64,000 nucleotides of DNA from NCBI GenBank assembly GCA_958299035.1, contig CATQJL010000326.1:186001-250000 (forward strand), read 5' to 3'. The position numbers were made by a program, and so were the translations under genes. Position 1 is the first letter of the stretch, and every line of letters starts with the position of its first letter. The notes beneath the pieces were generated by a model. The model made no database searches. It saw only the letters and a program-made list of their open reading frames with translations, and had not been told where the DNA came from. The stretch comes from Cylicocyclus nassatus (taxonomy: Eukaryota > Nematoda > Chromadorea > Rhabditida > Strongylidae). Below, in pieces: positions 43,439 to 54,030 of this stretch.

Positions 43439-43454
43439 CAAGTATAGTGTGCTG

Positions 43455-43916
43455 TGGTTATTCTTCACTGTATAAATCATGCCTCTAGCATTTTTTCCTC
43501 TTCTCAGAATGTATACTTTGATATCCTTTCTACAGGCGGGAAGAAGGTGCTCTCAATGGTGTTTATGGTGTTTAGATGATTCTTTCTTTTGTCTCCAATG
43601 ATGTTACCGGTGCTACATTTGTGCTTTTCTTCGTTTCCAATTGTGCTACTGGTACTGAAACTGTGCTGTCTTTTACAATGATACTGCTAATAGGAAGGTT
43701 TTTGTTCTATTCTTGTCATTCTTGAAAGAATCGAAAAGAAGGTGGAGATTTGTCTGAAACAAATCACTATTGAAAGGAAAACATCAAAGAACGGGAGCAA
43801 AAAGCTACTGCTGTGTGAAGGAGATTCCTCTTGGCTGCTTGTGCGGCGCCGCGCATCGCAAACGTCATCATATAACAGTCCGCGCGCGGTGAAAGCTACT
43901 GCGCCTCATATCCCGG
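43455..43916. other. Unassigned
   Basis: T-rich sequence with short frames; no element ends recognised. Confidence 0.3.
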
Positions 43917-44066
43917 AAATTAGGATATTTACCACATACAAAAGGATAAAAGGGAAAGGGGAAGGCGACCGGCTAGTGTCGGCGGCTGGAGGTCATTGCC
44001 AGAGGTTGGTTGTCGTCGGCCAACCTCCTTCTCGAGCAGCTGTTGTAACTAGCGGCATCCCTACAG
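43917..44066 (-). repeat. Diverged LTR fragment related to the gypsy element at 50582-57913
   Basis: It shares GCCAGAGGTT, GTCGGCCAACCTCCTTCTCG, AGCAGCTGTTGTA and the AAAGGGAAAGGGG run with those LTRs but differs at many positions and lacks the other half. It is probably a decayed solo LTR. Confidence 0.65.
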
Positions 44067-44794
44067 ATTTTACGTTTTGAACGTGTTCTCGCACAAGCGC
44101 GAGAATTTCAAGTGCAAAGCAAACAAGCAAATGGCTTGTCTACAGCGCACAAACAATTTCATGACACGAATTTGGGCTATTATTTAACCTAATATTACTC
44201 CAAACTAAATTAAGTAGAAGTTTCAAAAACATATGTGTCCTAACACCCGCTTCCGAATTTGTTGGTTTCTAAACTAACACTGTTTATGTTCCGATCCAAC
44301 TGGGTTGGTTTGGAGCATAAACGGAGAGTTCACATAAGTTTTGGATCTCTTTGACTCAGACGATTGGAATGCGCAAAAACCTACCATATAGTGAAGAAAG
44401 CGAATCAAACCATCGCCTCTCCTCTTTTTTGGGGCCAAAAATAGTATAATGCGAATTGGAAGATATCGCGCTACAATCGCATGTGTGTCAGAGCGTCCTA
44501 TCAAATATGTGGCGACAATTGCGACGAAACCGCTGTAAGCTACAAATTTGGTCGAATGTTGGCATAGGGGATTTTCGAAATACTGAACATCAAAATCGTA
44601 AAATTCTTAATTACAAGTCCTTCAAGGCAGCGTCCGGGCAAGATCCATCCACCCAGGTTAGCAAGTGGTTGTAAAGAGGGGCCCATGAGTATCCGATCTG
44701 CGTTGGTCCGAATCTTTAAAGTGGCCTTTAAAAGGAGATACTTTGATACTAAGAGATACTAGTTTAGTATCTCCTTTATCTCCTTTATCGGCTT
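44067..44794. other. Unassigned, with one GCAGCG element end
   Basis: AAGGCAGCGTCCGGGCAAG at about 44619 is a left end of the family seen at 16355 and 22533, but no partner end follows. A short GATACTTTGATACTAAGAG / TTAGTATCTCCTTTATC inverted repeat lies at 44735-44790. Confidence 0.4.
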
Positions 44795-44997
44795 GCCTTA
44801 AAATTCCGAAATTGGAGTGATTTCGTTGCCCAATTTTATCTCTGCATTCAGACTTAGTAATCAGCAGCCAAGGCGCCTCTAGAGAGTACGTGACTTGCTC
44901 TTTTCGATAAAATTTCAGCCATGGAGAAACATCTAATGGAAAGAAGTTACGTTTTTTTTTTTAATAATGCTGTGACAGAACTTTCGGTTCAACCTAA
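44795..44997. mobile_element. Truncated copy of the TTAGGTTGAACCGAAA mariner-type family
   Basis: The right end CTTTCGGTTCAACCTAA followed by TA, together with ATTCCGAAAT, TTTTATCTCTGCA and AAGAAGTTA blocks, follows the right arm of the 8543-10263 element. The left arm is missing. Confidence 0.65.
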
Positions 44998-45430
44998 TAT
45001 AACGCTTCGCTATAGCTCGATTTCTTGTGTAGTCATTAACACAACAACCACTTCTTGAACAAAGGGATGCAAAAAGTTCCAGTGTACTACTAGCGAGACC
45101 ACGATTCGCTGTAGGGTCTTCTTTTCGAGGCAAAGTGCATTTTCTGCAGTATCAACATTGAAATTCGAGATTTTCACAAGCTTCCCATAGATGATAAAGA
45201 GCCTTAATACTTGGCCCTCAAATTCTCACCTTTGTACCAATGAATCTCCTTTGAGAAACTTTATTTTTCAGAAGAAAGAATAAATTTGGAAGAATAAAGC
45301 AAAACCACAAGCATATTTTGGAACAGCTTGAACGTGCTTGAAAACCCTAAATTCAAGTTTTTACTTCAATCGGACCTATATGGCTACTGAACATCTGATT
45401 CAAAATTTCATTGAATTTCAGTCTCATGTG
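44998..45430. other. Unassigned
   Basis: AT-rich sequence between two transposons; no feature recognised. Confidence 0.3.
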
Positions 45431-46166
45431 TTTCCGGACAGGGCTCGGCACGAGTCGGTTTCTAGGGTTTCTAAAAACGAAGTCTCCCCCGACTTTGGAA
45501 ATTATACGAAGTCCCCTCTGACCTACCTACTTAGGAGAAGATGAAAACAAGAAAAATTTACTAGTTTGAAAGAAAAGACGTAAGATAAGAGTGAAAATCC
45601 AAATTGGAGCTGAATACTACGCATGCACAAGACTTTGGCATTGGAGCGCGATATTTAACAAAGCGAGAAGAAATGAAGGCAAAAAACAAGGGAAGGATGA
45701 TATGAAAATCTCTTCATGCTCATGGATAGATTTTTGACCGGGGAATCCGTCCATGCTAGAAAAATTCGAAACTTATGTGAAGTGACGAAAAAATATGCTC
45801 CAGACGATCTCAGGTCGTCTGGTGGCCGTCTGGAGACCATCTAAATTTGGAAAAGGTATAACATCACATAAGTTTTCAAATCTTTTTACATAATACTTTC
45901 GCAAATAATTTTCTATACATACAGTCCAATTTTAATGTCATATGCTTCTGTGTGCGCTGTAAACAAGCAATTTGTTTATTAAAGCCTTGCTTTTAAATCG
46001 CGCGCACTTTCCGCCATGCACGATAGAGCATGTCAATCGTGTGATAACCTGTCCGAAAAGCTTGTGTTCGACTAAATGGCGCTTATTCTTGGTGTTCGGC
46101 CCCGACTCGTCAAAAACGATATCCCCTTTGCTGTTTGCTTCAAAAACGAATTCCAGCCTGCTTCCA

Positions 46167-46745
46167 CTCAGATAACCGCCGGGGGCAGGCGGCCATGCGA
46201 ATTTTGAGCAAGCGCGCACCGGAAAAATAGTTCGTTGATTTTTTGCCGCCCGCTTGCAGAAATTTGGAAGAAAGTTGGCGAAATTAAAGACGAATGCTTG
46301 AAGAACAATCGCGGTTTTTTTATGGATTAGCTGCGGCGCAGCGGCCGCATTCTCGCGGACTTTCCGCGAGAATATGCAAAAAATTTCGGGGGCCGCACGG
46401 TCCTTTGTGGAGGACCGCGCAACCCCCAGGTACTTTCCGCTGGGAGAAAGTACCTCAAACTTGAGTAATCAAACCAACAGTGACACCTCTGCCACACAGA
46501 GTCTTACCTGCGCTCGACGTACGCCCGAAAATACCTAAAAAGAGTCCGAGCGCTTGCTGAAAGTTTGGCCAGCGCTCGCTGGAAGATATTATTTGACGAG
46601 CGCTCGCAGAAAATTCTGTATTGCTGCCCGCTGGCAGAACGCGGAAGTACCGCCCGCTGAAGGTTTGGCCACGCCCCAAAATTCTGCTGACCGCCTGCAG
46701 AAACGCGCGAGTTTGCGGACCGCCTGCCCCCGGCGATTATCTGAG
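46167..46745. mobile_element. GC-rich element with CTCAGATAA ends, nested in the hAT
   Basis: The ends CTCAGATAACCGCCGGGGGC and inverted CTCAGATAATCGCCGGGGGC agree at 19 of 20 bases. The interior contains roughly 33-bp CpG-rich subrepeats (GAGCGCTCGC/GCCCGCTG followed by GAAAxTTTGG). Comparison with the 26.8-kb copy places the insertion after TTCCA; any target duplication is 2 bp (CA) or none. Superfamily unknown. Confidence 0.7.
46330..46454. repeat. Cluster of four consecutive hairpins
   Basis: GCTGCGGCGCAGC, ATTCTCGCGGA/CCGCGAGAAT, GCGGTCC-like/GGACCGC and GGTACTTTC/GAAAGTACC follow each other with spacers of 4-20 bases, within the CTCAGATAA element. Confidence 0.75.
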
Positions 46746-46776
46746 CAGATGATCTGTGTCGGACCCTGTTCCCGGA

Positions 46777-47097
46777 TGAGGGTGAGGGTGCTGTGTGCAC
46801 ACATTGGATCTCATACGGCAATGATTAAGTGCTAATTAGCGTTGCTGACAACTCGTGACCTCTATAAGTACGCTGCGGCATGTGCTTTGGGTAGATAAGT
46901 TTCGTTCCCCTTACACGGGAAACTGTTAAGAGGCGCGATTCTTCCGGCTGTCACCAACTTAAAACTCCAGTTTAGTGCTATGCGAGTCTTTAAAAACTAC
47001 CGGATAAAGTGCATTAGCTTACTGTCTGTCTGAGGTTACCATTTGCCGAGTTTCATGGTTCTTGCTATAAATCGGATCATAATATTATATTTATGAA
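46777..47097. other. Unassigned
   Basis: Sequence between the hAT and Helitron B; no feature recognised. Confidence 0.3.
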
Positions 47098-47171
47098 CTA
47101 GCGATCCTACGGGTCGCTAGCAAGTGTGTCGGGGCAGATACAATATAAGGGCTTAGTTGTGACCATAAGTA

Positions 47172-48068
47172 TTAGGTTTCACTTCTAAATAGATAGCAAA
47201 GTACCAGTCGATAGAGCAAAGCAAGCTCTACAACATGGCCATCTTGCTTTTGCAACAGCTTTGATCCGTCTCGAGTTTCGAGCCAAAAACTAAAAAGACT
47301 CACCAGTCCGAAAAATCGAAAAAAATCGTAACTCAGTTCATAAAAATCCTACAAAAATTCTAATATGCTCGCGTAAACACTATCCACATAAGACATCAAT
47401 ATACGCTGTTGCCGTATTTTTTTCTCTGTTAGAAACCAAGAAAACGGGAATTTTCGTGCATTTGCCAAAGTGATGCTGTGCCGTCCCCACATAGGTAGTT
47501 GTATACCACAAGTCTGTAGAAGTACAGACTTGAATTTCCAGCTCTCTACAAGCTTTAGTTCTCGAGAAATACCGAATATAGCTTTCCTTACCTAAGTGAT
47601 CCAAGCTAAAATTCAAATTTCTCGAGAACTAAAGCTTGTAGAGAGCTGAAAATTTGAGTCTGTACTTTTTCAGACTTGTGGTATACAACTACCTATGTGG
47701 GGACGGCACAGCATCACTTTGGCAAATGCACGAAAATTTCCGTTTTCTTGGTTTCTAACAGAGAAAAAAATACGGCAACGGCGTATATTGATGTCTTATG
47801 TGGATAGTGTTTACGCGAGCAAATTAGAATTTTTGTAGGATTTTTATGAACTGAGTTACGATTTTTTTCGATTTTTCGGACTGGTGAGTCTGTTTAGTTT
47901 TTGGCTCGAAACTCGAGATGGATCAAAGCTGTTGCAAAAGCAAGATGGCCATCTTGTAGAGCTTGCTTTGCTCTATCGAATGGTACTTTGCAACCCATTT
48001 AGAGATGAGAAGTATATGACTTAGCGCGGTTGGAATTTAAAACGGGCATTAATTTCCGGACAACCTAA
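47172..48068. mobile_element. Mariner-type foldback, TIR TTAGGTT, nested in Helitron B
   Basis: TA flanks both ends. The right end TTAGGTTGTCCGGAAATTAA (inverted) is longer than the left, which lacks about 60 bases after TTAGGTT. Inward the arms agree over about 390 bp from GCAAAGTACCA-TCGATAGAGC to a centre near 47600, with CTCGAGAACTAAAGCTTGTA in both. No transposase. Confidence 0.82.
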
Positions 48069-48598
48069 TATTTCTAATTGAGTTTCCTATTTCTTTCCTG
48101 GAAAGATTCATGCGAAACGCATTTACAAAAGGAGAACTGCTCGAAGAAGCGATAATCTCCACAAATCATACAGCATTTCTCGAAATTCCTGCTACAACCA
48201 TGCATGGAGAATGTTATTTTTCTCTCGTTTACCACGTTCTATCTACAAATTTCCCCTCCTCAGAGACATTCAGATAATCAAAACCCCCACTTTTCTACCC
48301 TCTTGAAGAAAATTTGCTCTTTTAGTTCTTCTCAATAAGTTCCTTAAAAGATCGTTAAGTAAGTAGCAGAACACCTATCGTTTTGGAAGTAGAAATACAC
48401 CCATAACAATTATGTATACTACAAAAAACACTAAAATACTTTTCTCCCAGAATCAATTCCGACAGCAACGAAATCAATTGTCTAAGAACTTTGTCAGAGA
48501 ATCCTTCAGTTTTTTTTGCCAAGGGAATATGAACTTTTACTACAAAAGGAGATCCCTCCCCGAAAAGCACGACTACTGAGCCATAGAGACCGTCAATC

Positions 48599-49145
48599 TT
48601 AACACGTTTCGGACCGGTGCTGCACATGGTGCAGCACGCGTCTTTTAAGGATTTTTTAGTGTTTGCAGGAGGCTTTCTTTTTGTTTAAGCTTATCAAGTC
48701 AAAGGCCTAAGCACCTCCTTTTCAAATGACTCTGTAAGCCTATGCCCCGATATTTGTTTGGAAGATATGAGGACAAATCGAACAACAGTTGCAACGAAGT
48801 GCGGCAACGCGAACGACGCGTGCGACGTCGCAACTTTTCTTTGCTTCGAATTCAAAGAGAAAAACCGTAGTTGCAATAACGATTTGTATCGTGTACAATA
48901 TAGATACTTTTGAATACAATTAGAAACTGAGTTCTTGTTCCTATCTTTCAGTAAAGCACAGGAATCCTTCTCATGCGACAAAATCCAAACACTTCAAATT
49001 TACTCAGAACTTTGAGTATGAATCTTATTTGACATGCTGATTAAGATGTAGCACATAGTATACGAATTAAGGTTCCTTTGTTGGCTAACGGCTGAAAGTA
49101 CCCTCTTTTTCGCCGCGCGCGATTTCGCGGTCCGAAACGTGTTAA
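48599..49145. mobile_element. piggyBac-type short element, TTAA duplication
   Basis: TTAA at both ends, then perfect ACGTTTCGGACC-type repeats (CACGTTTCGGACC inward). The uninterrupted Helitron A sequence near 2500 reads GTTCTTATGATTGACGG, giving a near empty site (ATAA instead of TTAA). TTAA specificity is diagnostic of piggyBac. No transposase. Confidence 0.83.
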
Positions 49146-49149
49146 GAAC

Positions 49150-49600
49150 TGCACAAACGTACAAAAAATTTGTTTCCCTGTCCGATCAAATTGCCATACG
49201 TGCCGCTTACAAACCAATATTACCTATCTCAAAGAGAGTTCATGCCCTACGTGCCCCTTGAAGACCGTTTGAAAATTATAAGAAGTGCCTCAAACGTACA
49301 AAAATCTGTTTCCCTGCCCGATCAAATTGCCCTACTTGCCGCGTAGAGACCGATAGTGACCATTCAAAAAGAGAGTTTATGTCCTATGTGCCGCTTGAAG
49401 ACCGTATATAAAAAACCAACCTTACGACTCTACAAAAAGAAAACAACGAAATCAAGTATTAACTGACAGCGTATTCTCAAACTGCCATACGTGCCCTTTA
49501 GGACCTTCTCTTTTGAGAACTGCCCCAAACGTACAAAAATCTGTTTCCCTGCTCGATCGAGTTGCCCTACGTGCCGCTTACACACCGATACCTAGTAGAA
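49150..49600 (-). repeat. Short version of the Helitron A minisatellite
   Basis: About five copies of the TGCCSTACGTGCCGCTTA / CTGTTTCCCTGCYCGATC core (as read on +), against about fourteen in copy A. Confidence 0.8.
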
Positions 49601-49787
49601 AGCACCAGCGGGGCCCAGTCACACAAGCAAAAGCAAGGCTGTTGGTAGATAAACGCTTCCAAAAGTACCAGCGAGACCAAGCTACTCCGCACTCTCTTGT
49701 CTACACGCGGAAGCGAGATAATCCTAAAGTGACTATTCTTAGTTAAAGCATACCAAGAGTTGAGAACATAGATGAGTTTAGCTCAAG

Positions 49788-50187
49788 TCATGCTGTCACG
49801 CAATTTGGCATCATTTCAAAAGCAACTGATAGGAGTACAACATATCTGGAAGACACATTCTGGGATAACAAGCTCGAAAAAAAAGCAGGTATACAAATAA
49901 CACACCCGGACACTGGCGACCCAGTCTCAAAATCATTGCGACACTCATGATTGCTTTTCGAAATACGTGTGACCCTTTTACGAAAATCTTGGTCACTCGT
50001 TACGAAATTTGGCAGCGTTCCAAAACGCATGCCACTTGGCAGCGATCCAAGAATAAATATCTGTACATTTCATCATAATTTTTCCGTCTGCTCTCTCCTC
50101 GTTTGCCGTGTTCCACGGATCAGGGGTGGCCAAGTGGTAAACAACGAATTTAGAATATATTACGTAGTGATTTGTTCTGAAATGCAT
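49788..50187 (-). pseudogene. Reading-frame remnant of Helitron family A, copy B
   Basis: It carries WNTANEERADGKIMMK and SWIAAKWHAFWNAAKFRNE, then in another frame RISKSNHECRNDFETGS and VICIPAFFSSLLSQNVSS. These are the same peptides as copy A with a few substitutions. Family unknown. Confidence 0.3.
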
Positions 50188-50581
50188 TTTTATGAGTTTT
50201 TAATCTTCAAAATTGCTGTTTTGAATTTTTACAGAGTATCAAAATTGAACAACTCATGCAAATATCTAATATATCTTCTTTTAGATTACATATACTTTTA
50301 GAAGGTTGCAGAACACTTATTATATGCTATTTGGTGTCCAGCTGGCAATAAAAATCGCGCCGCTTGACATACAACCATTTTACACGATGCTTATTATGTT
50401 GAAGGTACTGATGCTTTTGTTTATCTTTATAGCTACCTCTTCTAATTTCTCTTATCTGATCACCCTATGTCATTTATCTGTGCGATACCTCATGGCAATT
50501 TCGACTACTTTACTATCACATCTACGATCTTGCAGTTGTTGCTTAATAATCGTGATTAGTTTATATCGTCTTATAATCATG
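50171..50581. other. Unassigned AT-rich sequence
   Basis: It lies between Helitron B and the gypsy LTR; nothing recognised except the CATG that forms the LTR element's target duplication (50578-50581). Confidence 0.35.
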
Positions 50582-50801
50582 TGTCAGGTCTAAGGGTTCA
50601 TGACGCCCTTACCTGATGTGTAGCGGGTTTATATAGGTCTTTACTATAATATTTATCATACATAGTTATATACAGAAAGGGAAAGGGATAGGGGGAAGAG
50701 GGCACCGGCTCCTGCCGGCGGGCGGAGGTCACTGCCAGAGGTTAGCTGTCTTCGGCCAACCTCCTTCTCGAGCAGCTGTTGTAGCTAGCTGCGTCCCGAC
50801 A
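50582..50801 (-). repeat. 3' LTR of the gypsy element
   Basis: 220 bp, TG...CA ends on either strand, with a TATATAA-type box in the second third (- strand). By eye it is identical to the 57694-57913 copy. Confidence 0.92.
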
Positions 50802-50813
50802 TCTCCATTCCTT
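50802..50813 (-). other. Putative polypurine tract
   Basis: On the - strand GGAATGGAGA directly precedes the TGTCGGGACG start of the 3' LTR. Confidence 0.6.
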
Positions 50814-51846
50814 CAGGAAGCTCGTCCTCGAGCTTGATAGATTGAGGTTTCGAATTGTTGTAGTTAGGATTGGCGTGGTTGATATTCTTCCGGGTAACGT
50901 GCGTTGGAATATGCACGTAATATACGGCGAGAACGTACAGTTGACGTGATGATATATTAAAATACATACAGATGTGAGGATATGGATCCGGTGGACTGCG
51001 AGCAGACACGACCTTCACCTAGAATATCCTATGGCGTTGAGTAAGATCGTCCTCGAGCTTGAAGGTAGCTGAGGAGAGGGGGAGGAACTGCGGAGAGATG
51101 CAGGTGATGTGAATGGGGTTCCCGACATGATGCTGGGAAGGAGTTGGAGCGAAATTGTAGGGAAGGAAGATGGACCTATTGATTTTGGGGCATGGTAAAA
51201 ATGGAGTTGATCGAAGGGCAAATGATTTAACATTTGGGGTAGAATTTACAGCATTTAGAAAATTTGTACTATGAAATTACTGAACATACGAAGTAGAAGG
51301 TATAAAAAAACTGGTTAACAGCAAATTATTCTACGATGATGATAATGGTAAATTAGTGATAAATTCATAATACATATACGCAGAAAAACTTTAACAGTAA
51401 TTTCTAGGCAATTATAAAACATAATTTAATAGTAATTTTACAAAATTACAAAATTTTGTTCACAGTAACATCTTCTGTGAATAATTGCATGTAAAAACAG
51501 AGGCGCAACGAATTCATATGTTGAATTGGGCACTGCACACTTTTTCTCCATTCAACATAAGGGCAAAATTTGTTTGTTACATAAAGGTTTTTTGATGTTG
51601 AGCTGCCTAATGCGAAAGATTTCTTTGAATTGCCTGTTCAAAGAAAATTTAAGGTACGTAAATACGCGACGGTGCAGCAAAAATAGGGAAACAAACTAAC
51701 CTTAGAGAATAAATAACTACTCATTGCAAAATATCGAATGTATATAAAAATTTAGCGAGCAATTATTCATCCTCTCCTTCGGAATCGATGTTTGGATCCG
51801 CTGTAAATGATTTATTCAGTTGCAAACGAGGAGTTCGTTTGGCAAA
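50814..51846 (-). other. Gypsy 3' non-coding region
   Basis: AT-rich sequence between the integrase stop and the polypurine tract. A GTCCTCGAGCTTGA motif occurs twice (about 50824 and 51050). Ser/Pro-rich frames at 51015-51233 are unrecognised. Confidence 0.4.
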
Positions 51847-52862
51847 CTAAGTTTGTTCAGCATTTTCTAGAGTTTCCGTTGGCGTATGTGATATAGTGAC
51901 TTTTTGGGGGGAAACTCTAGCCAATGTTGAACTATGAGAATAGATTTTGAGTCTATTCATATGGACACATTGAGTTTTAGTAAGTCCAATCAAGTTAGCG
52001 ATAGTGACATTCGGACGATTGACTTGCACAACCATAAAGGGGCCTTTCCACTGGTGTGTGAATTTTGGACTAATAGTATCATCCCTTAGTAATACTAAAT
52101 CTCCAGTGGAAATTTCCTTAGGAAAAACTTTATTATGGAAATCATAACCTGACTTATACGTCGCTGTTTTGCTGGCGATTTGGTTACCAACTTCCATGAT
52201 TGTGGTCTGCAGTGCAGTGGTCAGCTGGTCCGTGGAACTATCAGTTGCGTAGGAGATCCTCGACGGTAACTGATGGACTATGTCGCACCAGGTGATCGAA
52301 TGACGACCATAGGCAACGAAATACGGGCTATTTCCTGTGGTATCATTGATACTAGTGTAGGCGAAGAAGTTCGGCTGCAGAAAATCAGACCATAGCTCTT
52401 TGGCTTTTGGACAGTAAGCCGTTAGAGAGTCTGTAATCACTTTAACCATCCTTTCGACTTGCCCGTTTACTTTGTGGTTGTAACTTTGTGGTGAACATGT
52501 TGGAAATGCCAACTGCTCGGTTCATTTTCGCAAACATTTCATTAGTGTAATTAGAACCACGGTCGAGCACTAGTTCATAAGGAAAGCCGTGTTTAGCTAT
52601 GACACCGTTTACCATAGCTTTGACAACAGGATCTGCTGTCTGTTTAGGAATTGCGATGCAGGTAGCGAGTTTGCTAAACGCACAGACGGTAATAGAAATA
52701 AATCGACTGCCGTTGATACACGATGGTAAAGGACCAACAATATCCGTATGCAAACGTTCTAAAGGTCGTTGGGAAATTGGAAATAAACCCAATTCACTCC
52801 AAATGATGTTTACAGAAGGTATTTGATTTTCTGGCAAGTTGGGCAGTTTCAAATAAACTTTC
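51847..52862 (-). pseudogene. Gypsy integrase, frameshifted
   Basis: A zinc-finger half (CPTCQK at about 52840, in a shifted frame) precedes the DDE core: RLHTDIVGPL (first Asp), ELVLDRGSNYTNEMF (second Asp) and, in the next frame, NGQVERMVK (Glu). The C-terminal part has HQWKGPFMVVQV, the GPY/F module. Frameshifts near 52835 and 52490 break it; the catalytic residues themselves are kept. It would have inserted the element's cDNA. Confidence 0.88.
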
Positions 52863-53175
52863 TGACAAGAGTTTGTAAATTTCTAAAAGTATTTAGCAGA
52901 TATGCTTTTTTTTGGTTTTTTCGCACTCCTAAAGGCGATCCCAAGATTGGGTTTGGCGAAGATCTCAATGATTTTATCTTGACAGGCCTTATCAAGAATA
53001 ATCTATAGAGATGTACTGTGAAAAATGTAATAGAGAGAATACCTGCCCAAATTGTCGGAAAATCCTAATGGTGGAAATCCAGCTCTTCGTTGTAGAACTT
53101 GATGAGGTCTCCATGAATGGAATCCTTCTGAGATTGCTGGATATGACCAAAGATGGTACTGTATGCACCTGTGCG

Positions 53176-53640
53176 CTATTTCCGCAATAGGATAGCGACT
53201 AGGAAATCGCATAGAGTATTGTGCTTTGCAGCATGATACTCAAGCTTGAAGTCGTGCGCCTGTAAGGTGATTCGATATTTGGCGAGACGACCCACGAGAT
53301 CTGATCTACTGGCGACATAGGGATAGAAATGCTCCAAAGCGAAAAGTATAGCCAGGGCTTCTAGCTCTATAATCGCATAGTCCTTCTCGTGTTTTGTTGG
53401 TGGATGGCTGCATGCTATTGGATGTTCACTACTAGTCTCCGGATTGACTTGTAGGAGGCATGCGCCGAGACCAATGGGAAGAATGCTTTTTGATCCTCTT
53501 TCCAGTAAACTCTGCATCTTTTATAAGAAGACTATTCAAGAGGTTCGCTGTAATGGCAAACGGAGAATGAATCTTCGAAAACAGGATGCGACTTTTGAAT
53601 GAGTGAGGTTTGGAGGTCAGCATTCTGCGCTAGATGTAAC
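53176..53640 (-). pseudogene. Gypsy RT connection and RNase H fragment with an internal deletion
   Basis: A degraded connection segment (ITANLLNSLLIKDAEF) is followed by LGACLLQVNPE, the RNase H stretch KHEKDYAIIELEALAILFAL and HFYPYV, then after a deletion by KYRITLQAHDFKLEYHAAKH. The YxDD reverse-transcriptase core was not found upstream, so the region has lost RT. Confidence 0.85.
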
Positions 53641-53792
53641 AGCGACTTGGTTTATGAGAGCGCCTAACAAAAATAAAAATATTTGTGTAGGGCCTTATTT
53701 TACTGCAGATTTTTATTTTAAGCTAGCTAATGCGAACAAGTCCATAGGCTGATGAAGATTTATGAAAAAAAGAAAACTTTTCGAAAATCTCG

Positions 53793-54030
53793 GTTCTCGG
53801 ATCTCGGGTCTCGGTTCTCGGATCTCGAGTCTCGGTTCTCGGATCTCGGTTCTCGGAATAAATGCTATTTACGAAAATGAATGTGGGAGAAAAAAAGTTT
53901 ACGGTTAAAAAAAGATTTTACGATATAAAAGTGAAAAAAAATGATGGGGATAAAATTAATACTATCTAGAAATCACGGTTCTCGGTTCTCGGGTCTCGGT
54001 TCTCGGTTCTCGGATTCTCGGTTATCGGAA
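53793..54030. repeat. TCTCGG minisatellite in two blocks
   Basis: Blocks at about 53793-53857 and 53973-54030 consist of GGTTCTCGGATCTCGG-type units. They lie where the gypsy RT domain would be expected. Confidence 0.9.

Larger units (their letters stand above)
39949..43446. mobile_element. Composite hAT-like element with TTCGAA-rich subterminal arrays
   Basis: The 8-bp duplication GTGTGCTG lies at 39941-39948 and 43447-43454. Terminal repeats TATACTTGGGT and ACCCAAGTATA are followed inward by dense ATTCGAATA arrays on both sides (39967-40270 and 43215-43438). Inside are a 118-codon frame (40280-40636), a TA-MITE (40767-41498), HINE-type monomers (about 41670-41715 and 42932-43140) and a Mutator-like element within them (41727-42920). 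The 8-bp duplication suggests hAT, though the termini lack the usual CAG. Confidence 0.8.
45439..46768. mobile_element. hAT-type element, TIR CAGGGCTCG, second copy, with a nested insertion
   Basis: Target duplications TTTCCGGA (45431-45438) and TTCCCGGA (46769-46776) agree at seven of eight bases. The body from GAGTCGGTTTCTAGGG onward is collinear with 26772-27509 up to CCAGCCTGCTTCCA, where the 46167-46745 element intervenes before GATCTGTGTCGG. It is older than the 26.8-kb copy, judging from the duplication mismatch. Confidence 0.85.
47098..50170 (-). mobile_element. Helitron family A, copy B, with two nested elements
   Basis: On the - strand it starts TCACTACGTAATATAT after an A (50170) and ends in the CTAGCGACCC-type hairpin and CTAG before T (47098-47101). 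Without the nested elements (47172-48068 and 48599-49145) it aligns along its length with copy A but has a shorter minisatellite. The 5' reading-frame remnant (49788-50187) is retained. Confidence 0.75.

Noticed and set aside
43742..44080. 112-codon + frame
   Set aside because: Its second half is antisense to the decayed LTR fragment, and the first half has no recognisable content.
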